Positions 1 through 7,602 of a DNA stretch of 25,934 nt are shown one piece after another. The stretch lies in contig CAYVWB010000063.1 of assembly GCA_964455395.1 (NCBI GenBank), positions 1 to 25,934 on the forward strand, read 5' to 3'. The DNA comes from CAYVWB01 sp964455395 (GTDB taxonomy: Bacteria; Desulfobacterota; Desulfovibrionia; Desulfovibrionales; Desulfovibrionaceae). The position numbers and the translations under genes are program-made. The notes beneath the pieces were generated by a model. That model did no database searches. It was not told the origin of the DNA and worked only from the letters and a program-made list of their open reading frames with translations. How positions within the stretch are numbered: the first letter of the stretch is position 1; each line of letters starts with the position of its first letter.

Positions 1-651
1 GTCATCCCGCCCTTCAGCGCCGGCTCCATGCGGCTTACTCAACCGGAAGGCAAATACCTCCGCCGCCTTCTGATGGTGGTGGAGATGGGGTTCCTCCAAC
101 GCTTCGCCCTGGAAAACAGTGGTGGGCGGCTGGAGCTGCAGACCGTCACCCCCGTGCTGGGCGGCGCGGACCCCGTGCTCGCGAGCGTGGCCGCCGTGTT
201 CCGTCAACTGCTTGGCGATCCGGAGCCCATCGCCTTGGTGCAGCGCGAGACTGCGCGTCAGCTGTTGGCCGCGCATCTGCTGCGGGACCACGCCATGCTG
301 CGGGACCACACTGCGCAGCCGGGCGGTGGGCTGCCGAACAGGCGGCTCAAGCGTGTTCTCGCGTTGATGCATGAAGGCTTCAGCAATGAAGTGAGCCTGG
401 AGGCCATGGCCGAGGAGGCGGGCTTCTCCCCCTTCTATTTCAGCCGTCTGTTCAAGGAAGCGGTGGGCGTCTCTCCGCGACAGTATCTCATCGCGTTGCG
501 CATGGACGAGGCGAAGCGGTTGTTGGACCAGGGGGTGGATACGCGGGAAGTGGCGGAGCGCGTGGGGTACGCAAGCCTCAGCCATTTCGCGAGCCTGTTC
601 AAACGTCACACGGGCGCAACCCCGGGGAGTTATCGTAAAGGCCGGCGTTGA
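1..651 (+). CDS. AraC-family transcriptional regulator, 5' partial
   Basis: The reading frame is open from base 1, so the gene starts left of the window and only its C-terminal ~216 residues are seen. The last ~100 residues form the paired helix-turn-helix of AraC/XylS proteins: a first helix pair around VSLEAMAEEAGFSPFYFSRL, then the hallmark segment GVSPRQYLIALRMDEAKRLL and the second pair REVAERVGYASLSHFASLFK, ending in TGATPGSYRK. The preceding region (DPVLASVAAVFRQLL, then ETARQLLAAHLLRDH) resembles the linker helices between the cupin-like sensor domain and the DNA-binding domain in this family. The ligand and targets cannot be read from this part. The next gene is 183 bases downstream on the same strand, and nothing shows co-transcription. 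Confidence 0.9.
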   Translation, partial: VIPPFSAGSMRLTQPEGKYLRRLLMVVEMGFLQRFALENSGGRLELQTVTPVLGGADPVLASVAAVFRQLLGDPEPIALVQRETARQLLAAHLLRDHAMLRDHTAQPGGGLPNRRLKRVLALMHEGFSNEVSLEAMAEEAGFSPFYFSRLFKEAVGVSPRQYLIALRMDEAKRLLDQGVDTREVAERVGYASLSHFASLFKRHTGATPGSYRKGRR

Positions 652-834
652 ATCCCGTGGGCCGGACGCTGTCCCGAGGGGAGGCGAACGGCGCTGTGTC
701 GTCCAGCGTGTCGTCGGACGCCGTCGGCGCCAGTCCGGCGAGACGTGTCTGGCGCGACTGCCGGCTAAACGTCTTCGGGAAATCCCCACCGTGGCGCATC
801 GCCCGGTTTCCACCTTGTTCCAGGACGAATGCTC

Positions 835-1662
835 ATGCTCGCTTCTTCGCCCCTTCGCATGGCCTGTTTCGATCTCGACGGAACAACCGTCCGACCCGAC
901 GGCGGCATCAGCGACGCCGTCCGCCTCGCCATTCGGGAAACCGTCGCCGCCGGCGTCTGTGTCGTGCTGGTGTCGGGGCGCGCGCCCATGGGCGTCCTGC
1001 ATGTGCGCGAGTCCCTGGGCCTCGCCGAGGCTGGCGGCGCCTACATCGCCATGAACGGCGCCTACGCCGTGGATCCGGATGGCGCCGTCTTCCGGGACAT
1101 GCGCATCCCCTGGCCCCAGACGAGGGACGCCGCCGCGGCGTTGCGCGCCGAGGGTGTGCACGTGAGCCTCTTTCGCGGCTTCGACTGGTGGGTGCTGGAC
1201 GCCGCCGACGAATTCTCCGAACACGAATCGTTCATTCTGCAGGCAGCGCCGCGCATCGTCTCCATGGATGATCTGAACGCGCTCATGGCGGACGGCGGGG
1301 GCGTCAACAAGTGCGTCGCCATGGCGGCGAGCGCCATCGTGGACCGCTTGCGCCGCGACTGCGCGCTGCGGTTCGATGGCGCGTTCGATGTGCAGCGGTC
1401 GGGAGGGCGTCACCTGGAGTTCATGGGCAAAGGCGTCTCCAAGCTCGCTGCAGTGGAGGCCCTGGCGCAGTCCATGGGGTTCGGCATGGACGCCGTGTTC
1501 GCCATCGGTGACAACGAGAACGACTGCGCCTTGCTGGAGCGCGCGGGCGTGGGCGTGGCGATGGGCAACGCGGACGAAGCCGTCAAACGCGCTGCAGGCC
1601 GCGTGACCGCCCCCAACACGGAGGATGGCGTGGCGCTGGCGCTGCGTCGCTACGTGCTGTGA
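835..1662 (+). CDS. Cof-type HAD-superfamily phosphatase (HAD-IIB)
   Basis: Predicted cytoplasmic Mg-dependent phosphohydrolase of 275 residues, typical for the Cof/HAD-IIB family that dephosphorylates sugar phosphates, FMN or PLP. Motif I is FDLDGTT with the nucleophile and acid/base aspartates at residues 13 and 15. Motif II is the serine in VLVSGRA (47). The motif III lysine is in the GKGVSK segment, and motif IV is FAIGDNENDCALLE. The C2B-type cap lies between motifs II and III. An ATG at 829 is also possible, but the AGGA at 822-825 is only 3 bases from it and 9 bases from the ATG at 835; a third ATG at 859 lies directly before motif I. Substrate is not predictable from sequence. Confidence 0.88.
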   Translation: MLASSPLRMACFDLDGTTVRPDGGISDAVRLAIRETVAAGVCVVLVSGRAPMGVLHVRESLGLAEAGGAYIAMNGAYAVDPDGAVFRDMRIPWPQTRDAAAALRAEGVHVSLFRGFDWWVLDAADEFSEHESFILQAAPRIVSMDDLNALMADGGGVNKCVAMAASAIVDRLRRDCALRFDGAFDVQRSGGRHLEFMGKGVSKLAAVEALAQSMGFGMDAVFAIGDNENDCALLERAGVGVAMGNADEAVKRAAGRVTAPNTEDGVALALRRYVL

Positions 1663-2069
1663 GACGACGCTAAAGCCCTGGCGGTTGAACTATTCAGAAA
1701 AGTCGCGGGGACCCCCATGGCGCCGGGGCGCACGGGGAGACTCTTGCCACGTGACAGGACTTCGGACGCAGCGTGAAGGCGCTGGCGTCGGCCGCGCAAG
1801 GGATGCGCCACACGCACGACGCCGAGGCGTCCATGACGCGGCCCCGGCCTGCGCTTCACGCACGCAAACCACCACACCACCGTCAACTGGTGACCGCGAG
1901 CGACTCGCGCCGCCCGTGACGCGCTTCCGCCACAAGCGCCGCGGGGGGTGTCCATCACGCCGAAAAGGGTGTACACTGCAAGGCGGCGCCCGTAACGGCG
2001 CCTCGCATGGCCGCGACGGGTCAAGCGATCCGGACGCGGCAATCCCCCAAATCGCACCAGGAGCAGCAC
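1663..2069. other. 407-base intergenic region upstream of rubrerythrin
   Basis: No open frame here looks like a real protein on either strand. It holds a candidate promoter for the rubrerythrin gene (1949-1977) and, in the leader, a small inverted repeat: GGCGCC at 1985-1990 and again at 1997-2002, with a six-base loop. I see no AT-rich PerR-type box, the usual operator of rubrerythrin genes in anaerobes, and no poly-T terminator for the preceding gene. Confidence 0.5.
1949..1977 (+). promoter_or_regulatory. Candidate sigma70 promoter for rubrerythrin
   Basis: TGTCCA (1949-1954, a weak -35 with three matches) and TACACT (1972-1977, -10) are separated by exactly 17 bases. Transcription would start near 1984, at the GGCGCC inverted repeat, giving a leader of about 85 bases. 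Confidence 0.35.
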
Positions 2070-2654
2070 ATGGCCGCCAGCAAGTCCGTCAAAGGGACCA
2101 AGACCGAACTGAACCTCATGGCTTCCTTCGCCGGGGAGGCCCAAGCCCGCAACCGCTACACCTACGCCAGCGAGAAAGCCGCCGAGGAAGGCTTCCACCA
2201 GATCGCCTTCATCTTCCATGAAACCGCAGAACAAGAGCTGATGCACGCCAATCGGTTCTTCAACTTCCTGGAAGGCGGCGAAGTGAAGGTGGAGCACGCC
2301 TACCCCGCGGGTCCCGTTCTGGACACCAAAGCGAACCTCATCCACGCCGCGGAAGGGGAACGCTACGAAAACACCACCATGTATCCCGGTTTCGCCGAGG
2401 TGGCCGAGGAAGAGGGCTTCCCCATGATCGCAGCCCTCTGGCGCAACGTGGCCAACGCCGAGGTCTTCCACGAGCGCCGCTTCGTCGAACTCGCAGAGAA
2501 CATCGCGCAGGGTCGTGTGTTCGCACGTCCGGATACGGTCGCCTGGCGCTGCCGCAAATGCGGCTACATCCACCAAGGCGCGGAGGCGCCGCCCAAGTGC
2601 CCGGCCTGCCTCCATCCGCGGGGGTGGTACGAGCTCCTCTGCACGAACTGGTAG
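2070..2654 (+). CDS. Rubrerythrin (diiron peroxidase with C-terminal rubredoxin domain)
   Basis: Rubrerythrins reduce hydrogen peroxide to water in the cytoplasm of anaerobes and microaerophiles, taking electrons through rubredoxin-type iron. The 194-residue protein has the normal two-domain build. The ferritin-like four-helix bundle carries the diiron ligands: E23 in GEAQARNRY, E56 and H59 in EQELMH, E97 and E100 in GERYENTTMYP, E131 and H134 in NAEVFHERR. A rubredoxin-like FeS4 domain follows, with C161-x2-C164-G and C177-P-x-C180. The start at 2070 is preceded by CAGGAGC at a good distance; an upstream in-frame ATG at 2007 would add 21 residues not found in the family. Length and ligands are intact, so it is probably functional. 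It suggests a lifestyle exposed to oxygen or peroxide stress. Confidence 0.96.
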   Translation: MAASKSVKGTKTELNLMASFAGEAQARNRYTYASEKAAEEGFHQIAFIFHETAEQELMHANRFFNFLEGGEVKVEHAYPAGPVLDTKANLIHAAEGERYENTTMYPGFAEVAEEEGFPMIAALWRNVANAEVFHERRFVELAENIAQGRVFARPDTVAWRCRKCGYIHQGAEAPPKCPACLHPRGWYELLCTNW

Positions 2655-2993
2655 GGGAAGGCTGACACGCCTGGTTTGCAGCCTGACCACGGTCTTTCCG
2701 CGGTTTGTCCACGGTTTGTTCGCGGTCTGTCCGCGGTCTGTCAGCAATCTGTTGACAGTCCGGCTTCGGACATGAAGGCAGCCCCGGGACCGGGCGTTCT
2801 CCATCATGCCCACGAGGCGGCCCTCCGCCCCACATCCGCCGTTCCAGCGCGGTGTGGTCGTGCGGGGCGCCGCCTTGTATGGTTGATGAGGTGGCTCGAC
2901 CACTCCGCAGACGAGACCGCTTTTCGGGCGCAGGGGCCGCAGCAATGGCGCTGCGCCGTGGACCGGCCGTGCGGAACGCCGCGAGGTGGCGGA
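2655..2993. other. 339-base gap between converging genes
   Basis: Region between the stop of rubrerythrin (+) and the stop of the DUF1365-CFA gene (-). The left part contains the 11-bp tandem array described separately. The rest (about 2760-2993) shows no credible gene, and I found no classical hairpin plus T-tract terminator for either flanking gene. Confidence 0.5.
2690..2755. repeat. Tandem array of 11-bp units (six copies)
   Basis: Read in 11-base steps from 2690 the units are CGGTCTTTCCG, CGGTTTGTCCA, CGGTTTGTTCG, CGGTCTGTCCG, CGGTCTGTCAG and CAATCTGTTGA, with consensus CGGTYTGTCCG. Copies are diverged by 1-5 bases, most strongly at the right end. The period is close to one DNA helical turn, so equivalent bases face the same side of the helix. 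The array lies 36 bases after the rubrerythrin stop codon. Confidence 0.85.
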
Positions 2994-5129
2994 CTATCGC
3001 GCCAGCGGCGGCCGTTCCAGTGCGATGTGGATATCCGAAATGACGCCCGCTTCGAAACCGGCCTGGCAGTAGAGGAGGTAGTAGAGCCAGAGCCGGCGGA
3101 AACGCTCGTCGAAGCCGTGGGGTCTGAGCGACTCGAAACGCGCCAGGAACCGTTCACGCCATCGCGCCAGGGTGGGGCCGTAGTGGGCGCCGATATCATG
3201 GACTTCGCGGATGACGAGCTCCGTGTGGTCGCGGGCGGTCTCCGCAAGACGGCTCAGGGAGGGCAGCAGCCCCCCCGGGAAGATCCACTTGCGGATCCAA
3301 TCCGGGCGCGCCAGCGACGCCGCATATCGCTGGTCCCGGATGGTGATGACCTGGTGGACGGTGCGGCCCGTCGGCGCCAGCACGGCTTCCACCGTTCGGA
3401 AAAAGGCCGGGTGGTTGGCGTGGCCCACAGCTTCCAGCATCTCGATGGAGACCACGGCGTCGAAGCCCGCAGCCATGCCGGGCAAGGCGGGCAGGTCTCG
3501 GAAATCCAGGAAACGCACGTCCGCGCGGTCCGCCAAGCCGGCCTGCTCCAGACGACGCTTGGTGTAGGCGTACTGATTTCGGGAAATGGTGATCCCCACG
3601 TAGTCGCAGCGGGTGTTGCGCAGCAGAGACTCGGCGAACCCGCCCCATCCGCAGCCTATCTCCAGCACACGACCGGCGCCGTCATCCGAGAGTCCGGCGA
3701 GTTCCCGGATGCGGCGGAACTTGGCCCGCTGGGCCTCCTCCAGGGACTGGGCCGGCGTTTCGAAGAGAGCGCAGGAGTAGGCCATGGTCGGATCCAAGAA
3801 CGATTCGAACAGCGCATCCGAGAGATCGTAGTGGGCGTGGATGTTCGCTTGCGCCCCGGGCCTGTCGTTGCGGCGGCCCCGCCAGTGGGGCAGATGTCCC
3901 ATTCTCGTGACGAACCGTGCGGCCCACGGCGGCGCGTTCAAGGTGCGCGCCAGGGAGAGACGCTCCATGTTCACAGCAAGGAGCCGCAACGCGTTGAGCG
4001 CCATTTCCGGGGGGGCGTCCCAATCGCCATCCACGAAGGCCTCCCCGAACCCCACGCCGCCGCCCAGTACCGTGCGTGTGTAGAAACTCGGGGTGACGTC
4101 GAGAACCGCTTCGGGACCCGACCCGTCGCCGAGGGCGTGGGTCTTGCCGTCAGGCTCCCGCAACACCAGTCTTCCGCCCCGCAACGGCCGCAAGTATGCA
4201 AGCGCCGCCCGACGGGCTGTTGCGGTGGCCATCCGCCGGGGCGCACCCAATGCGCGGCTCACGGCGTTGGCCGCCGCAGGCTCCCCCTGGCGCAGGGTCA
4301 TGCCGTGGGTGGGGATCGGTTTGGCGTGGACGCGCAGGCCCTTGCGACGCCGCAGCGCCAGGGCGTGACGCAGGATGCGTGGGTAGGTCATGCCAGGTTG
4401 CAGGGGATGGCGCGCCAGCTGACGCAACAGTTGTCGATCTCCCAGGGGCTCGCCGGCGGCATCGCTCCAGAGGCGGGCGGTAAAGGCGAGTTCACCCTCG
4501 CGGTACAGCTCCACGCCCAGGTCGAGGCGCTCCCGCGGATCCGCGAATCGAAAGCGGTATTCGCCGGTCATGTCGTTGAAGGGCGAGACGTGGAACGCTT
4601 TGGCCGTGGTGAAGCGCCACGTTTCGGTCTTTTCCCTGGCAGGCGTTCCGGGCGGGGCTTCAGGGGCGGGCAGACGCGCTTGCTCACCCAGCATGTAGAC
4701 GTGCTTTTCCCCGAAGGTGTTGTTCACTTCGGCGGTGGCGAAGCGCAAGGCGCCGTCGGCGGCGAAGGCGAAGTGGAAGCTCACGGGGTTGAAGACGTAG
4801 CCCAGCCAGCGCGCCGCGGTGACCAGCAACACGCGTATGGAGGCGTCATCGTCGTCATGGTCTGCAGCAGGCAGCAAACCGTGCTCACTGGCGAGGGTCA
4901 ACAGCTTCGCCTTGGCCGGCGCCTCGCCCCTGGTGAGGTAGTCCGCATCGTGGAAGGCCGCCAGTCGGAAGCGGTTGTGTCCGAAGAGGAGGACGCGCCG
5001 GTCCAGTTCGTCCAGCTCGTCCAGATCCAGAATGCAGATGGGCAGCGCGTGTTCGAAGACGTAGGGCGTGGGCGAGATTCGTTCGTGCCGGACCCTGGCG
5101 GGGTAGACGCGCGTGGCGAAGGCGTTCAT
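2994..5129 (-). CDS. DUF1365 / cyclopropane-fatty-acid synthase fusion protein
   Basis: A 711-residue protein joining two proteins usually encoded by neighbouring genes. Residues ~1-265 are DUF1365, with its signatures GYVFNPVSFHF (110-120), EVNNTFGEKHVY (134-145) and KAFHVSPFNDM (177-187); its function is unknown. Residues ~300-711 are a complete CFA synthase, which transfers a methyl(ene) from SAM to double bonds of phospholipid acyl chains at the membrane. The SAM loop is VLEIGCGWGGF (488-498). The catalytic residues known from E. coli Cfa appear kept: C453 (AYSC), E566 (EMLE), H592 (TVHQVIT) and Y650 (GAHY). The histidine after the glutamate in E. coli (FEHVG) is alanine here. The ATG overlaps the stop of the upstream oxidoreductase gene (ATGA), and GGGGAGG lies before it, suggesting translational coupling. 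It is the last gene of the operon. Confidence 0.92.
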   Translation of the reverse strand: MNAFATRVYPARVRHERISPTPYVFEHALPICILDLDELDELDRRVLLFGHNRFRLAAFHDADYLTRGEAPAKAKLLTLASEHGLLPAADHDDDDASIRVLLVTAARWLGYVFNPVSFHFAFAADGALRFATAEVNNTFGEKHVYMLGEQARLPAPEAPPGTPAREKTETWRFTTAKAFHVSPFNDMTGEYRFRFADPRERLDLGVELYREGELAFTARLWSDAAGEPLGDRQLLRQLARHPLQPGMTYPRILRHALALRRRKGLRVHAKPIPTHGMTLRQGEPAAANAVSRALGAPRRMATATARRAALAYLRPLRGGRLVLREPDGKTHALGDGSGPEAVLDVTPSFYTRTVLGGGVGFGEAFVDGDWDAPPEMALNALRLLAVNMERLSLARTLNAPPWAARFVTRMGHLPHWRGRRNDRPGAQANIHAHYDLSDALFESFLDPTMAYSCALFETPAQSLEEAQRAKFRRIRELAGLSDDGAGRVLEIGCGWGGFAESLLRNTRCDYVGITISRNQYAYTKRRLEQAGLADRADVRFLDFRDLPALPGMAAGFDAVVSIEMLEAVGHANHPAFFRTVEAVLAPTGRTVHQVITIRDQRYAASLARPDWIRKWIFPGGLLPSLSRLAETARDHTELVIREVHDIGAHYGPTLARWRERFLARFESLRPHGFDERFRRLWLYYLLYCQAGFEAGVISDIHIALERPPLAR

Positions 5130-6553
5130 GCCGGGACGCCTCCCCCCGCTTTTCCGAGACCGCCATCGCGATCGTCATTGCGATCGCCATCGTGACCGCG
5201 GAGCCGACCGCCCAGGCCGGCTGCTGCAGCGAGCCCAGCCTTGGCGCCGTCCTCATGGAAGCCGTAGCCGAAGTAGCTGCCGCAGAAAAAGGTGCGGCGG
5301 CGGCCGTTCAGGTGGGGCAGGGTCTTCTGGCTGGCCACGCTGCGGGCGTCGTAGCCCGGGTGTTGGTAGGTCATGGCGGCGAGGAAGTGGTCTTTTGGGA
5401 CAGGCCGGCGGGGGTTCAAGGTGACCACGTAGTCCTGGGTGGCGCCTTCGCGTTCCAGCCGTTGGAGTCGGTTCATCCAGTAGGAAACGGAGACGTGTCG
5501 CGGCGGGTGGGGGTCGTCTGCAGGGGTTTCGCGGGTGACGTTCCAGCACGCCCAGGTGCGTCGCGCGGGGGGGAGGAAGGAAGCGTCCGTGTGCAGTGTG
5601 GTTTGGTTGACGGCGTAGCGCCACGCGCCAAGGGCTTCGGTCTCGGCTTCGTCCGGGTCGGCGAGCATGGCGAGGGCTTCATCGGCGTGGGCTGCAACCA
5701 CCACGGCGTCGTGGCGTGCTTCTCCCCTGTCGAAGAGCAGCCGCACGGCTTCGGCTTCGCGGTGGATGGCGCGTACGGGGCTTTGCAGGTGGATGACCCC
5801 GCCGGCGCGGCGCAGAGCTCCGGCGAAGGCGAGCATGTAGGTGTGGCTTCCCCCGGGGATGTAGCGCCATCGCACCTGGGCCAGCAGGTCCAACAGGCCG
5901 TGGTTGTTGTAGAAGCGCAGGAATGTTTCGGCGGGGAAGTCCAAGGCGTCCTGCGAGGCGGAGGACCAGATGGCGCTCGCCATGGGCAGCACGTGGTCAT
6001 GGATGGTGGCTTCCGGCAAGGCCAGCGTGGGCAGGTATTCCCGCAGTGTTCCCCGCACTCGGCCAGCCAGCAAGTCCCGCTTGGCCTTGGTGCGAAAACG
6101 CACGATGCCCAGCAACATGCGCCAGTGCGCCGGGGAGAGCGCTTGTCGTTTGGTGGGGAAGAAGCCCCCCACTCCCGTGGACGCGTAGCTGGCGCCGCCG
6201 GGGAGTTCCGTGTGCGAGAAGGACATGGTGGTGGCTGCCGTCTCCACGCCCAGTTCCTTGAGCAGCGTGAGGAACGTGGGATAGGTGACGTCGTTGCAGA
6301 CGATGAACCCCGTGTCCACTGGAATGGGTTCGTCCCGGCCCGGGTCTTCCACCAGGACGGTGTGAGTGTGACCGCCCAGGTAGTCGTTGCGTTCGTAGAG
6401 GGTCACGCGGTGGCGGTCCATGAGACAGTACGCCGCGGTGACCCCGGCCACGCCGCCGCCCACCACGGCCACGTCCAGGCCGCGTGTCTTCCGGAGCCGC
6501 TGGCGGTCCCCCTTGTCCTCGTGCAGCAGGGCGTCGATCAAGCCGCCGCTCAC
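5126..6553 (-). CDS. FAD-dependent oxidoreductase (amine-oxidase-like, NAD/FAD-binding)
   Basis: 475 residues with an N-terminal Rossmann dinucleotide fold (DVAVVGGGVAGVTA, glycines at 32-34 and 37; acidic ribose-binding E54 in TLYERNDYLGGHTHT) and a C-terminal FAD-closing motif FFCGSYFGYGFHEDGAKAGL. This is the family commonly found beside DUF1365 and CFA-synthase genes, where it is thought to act on lipid acyl chains or their methylated products; the reaction is not established. The start is the GTG at 6553, overlapping the upstream TGA (GTGA) with GGGAGGAG just before it; ATG-type starts further up would run into the neighbouring gene. The last ~26 residues are a low-complexity Gly/Asp/Arg tail (GHDGDRNDDRDGG) outside the conserved fold. 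Confidence 0.88.
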   Translation of the reverse strand: MSGGLIDALLHEDKGDRQRLRKTRGLDVAVVGGGVAGVTAAYCLMDRHRVTLYERNDYLGGHTHTVLVEDPGRDEPIPVDTGFIVCNDVTYPTFLTLLKELGVETAATTMSFSHTELPGGASYASTGVGGFFPTKRQALSPAHWRMLLGIVRFRTKAKRDLLAGRVRGTLREYLPTLALPEATIHDHVLPMASAIWSSASQDALDFPAETFLRFYNNHGLLDLLAQVRWRYIPGGSHTYMLAFAGALRRAGGVIHLQSPVRAIHREAEAVRLLFDRGEARHDAVVVAAHADEALAMLADPDEAETEALGAWRYAVNQTTLHTDASFLPPARRTWACWNVTRETPADDPHPPRHVSVSYWMNRLQRLEREGATQDYVVTLNPRRPVPKDHFLAAMTYQHPGYDARSVASQKTLPHLNGRRRTFFCGSYFGYGFHEDGAKAGLAAAAGLGGRLRGHDGDRNDDRDGGLGKAGGGVPA

Positions 6554-7602
6554 GCTGTCTCCTCCCGTCGCTTCAGCAGGTAATGGCTCACCATCCACTC
6601 CCGGCCGCCGTGCATGCCGAAGAGTTCGGCGCAAGCCATGAAGAACATGCGCCAGCGTTGCAGCCAGCGGTCGGCGTCTTCGCCGTGAACGCGTTCCAGA
6701 ACTTCCAGGGCGGCGTCGCGTTTTTCATCCAACTGGAGGAGCCAGGCGTTGCACGTGGTCTGGTAGTGGCCGCCGTCCACGCGCCAGTGCCCGCCCACCA
6801 CCAGTGCTTCCTGGCAGTAGAGCATGAGCGCGTCGCTGGGCATCATCCCTTGGCTGAAGAACAGTTCGGCCATCCAGTCTTCGGGTGAGGGCTCGAAGAA
6901 GTAAGCCAGTTCGCGGTGGCTGAAGACGTGGACGAAAAGGGCGCCCTCGGGCGTGAGCGCTGTCGCCAGCCGGCTGAGCAAGGCGCGCCAGTTGCGCATG
7001 TGTTCGAACATCTCCACGGAGACGATGCGATCGTAGGCGTGGGGTTCCGGCGTAAAGTCGTTCATGTCCCGAGTGAGGACGGTCACGTTGGTCAGCCCGC
7101 GGCTTTGGGCTTGCGCGCGGATGAAGTCGCCCTGGGGTCGGGAGTTGGAGACCGCCGTGAGCCGCGCCTCGGGAAAGCGCGTGGCTGCGTAGAGGGTGAA
7201 GGAGCCCCAGCCGCAGCCGAGATCCAGAACGCGCATGCCGTCCGCCACGCCGGCGCGGCGGCACGTGAGCTCCAGCATGGTCTCCTCGGCTTGGGCCAGG
7301 GTGAAGCCGCGTTCCCACCAGCAGCAGCTGTACTTGCGCCACGGGCCGAGGATCAGCTCGAAGAACTCCGGCGGCAAGGCGTAGTGCTGCCGATTGGAGG
7401 TGTGCGGCGCCGGGGCGATGGGGCCCGCATCCATGGCGGCCATGTGTTCCTTGAGTTCGTTGAGCCGCTGGGAGGGCGTCAGCTGTTGGGCATGGGCCAG
7501 CCGGCCGCTGTCGAAGCGGCGGATGAACGCGCGGATGAGCGCGTCATTGAGTCGGCGGGGCAGGCGCTCCTCTTCGGCGAGGCGCGCAAGGAGGCGTCGC
7601 AT
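6550..7602 (-). CDS. CNMT-like SAM-dependent methyltransferase of the CFA-synthase family
   Basis: 350-residue class I methyltransferase. It belongs to the branch of the CFA-synthase superfamily that resembles plant coclaurine N-methyltransferase rather than E. coli Cfa: NRQHYALPPEFFELILG (70-86), KYSCCWWERG (90-99), SAM loop VLDLGCGWGSF (125-135), EMFEHMRNW (197-205) and LFVHVFSHRELAYFFEP (222-238). Members often lie in bacterial lipid operons with DUF1365, DUF1295 and FAD proteins and are presumed to methylate unsaturated acyl chains, but the true substrate here is unknown. Its ATG shares a base with the stop of the DUF1295 gene (TGATG), and its stop overlaps the GTG of the oxidoreductase. 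It differs clearly from the CFA domain of the fusion protein three kilobases downstream in the operon. Confidence 0.9.
   Translation of the reverse strand: MRRLLARLAEEERLPRRLNDALIRAFIRRFDSGRLAHAQQLTPSQRLNELKEHMAAMDAGPIAPAPHTSNRQHYALPPEFFELILGPWRKYSCCWWERGFTLAQAEETMLELTCRRAGVADGMRVLDLGCGWGSFTLYAATRFPEARLTAVSNSRPQGDFIRAQAQSRGLTNVTVLTRDMNDFTPEPHAYDRIVSVEMFEHMRNWRALLSRLATALTPEGALFVHVFSHRELAYFFEPSPEDWMAELFFSQGMMPSDALMLYCQEALVVGGHWRVDGGHYQTTCNAWLLQLDEKRDAALEVLERVHGEDADRWLQRWRMFFMACAELFGMHGGREWMVSHYLLKRREETA

Noticed and set aside
1663..2069. Search for a PerR or Fur box before rubrerythrin
   Set aside because: No AT-rich inverted repeat of that kind is present; the only inverted repeat is the GC-rich GGCGCC pair in the leader.
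1650..2945. Long minus-strand frame (431 codons) opposite the HAD 3' end, rubrerythrin and the 11-bp array
   Set aside because: It runs antisense to a certain rubrerythrin gene, has repetitive Arg/Thr-rich sequence over the array and no family resemblance; it is an effect of high GC content.
2676..5195. Long plus-strand frame (839 codons) opposite the DUF1365-CFA gene
   Set aside because: Its composition (Gly, Arg, Val, Gln, His rich) is typical of antisense frames in GC-rich DNA, while the minus strand encodes two complete conserved domains.
5160..5195. Iterated GCGATCG-like octamers near the end of the oxidoreductase gene
   Set aside because: Only two or three copies, within a low-complexity coding tail; not evidence of a repeat family.
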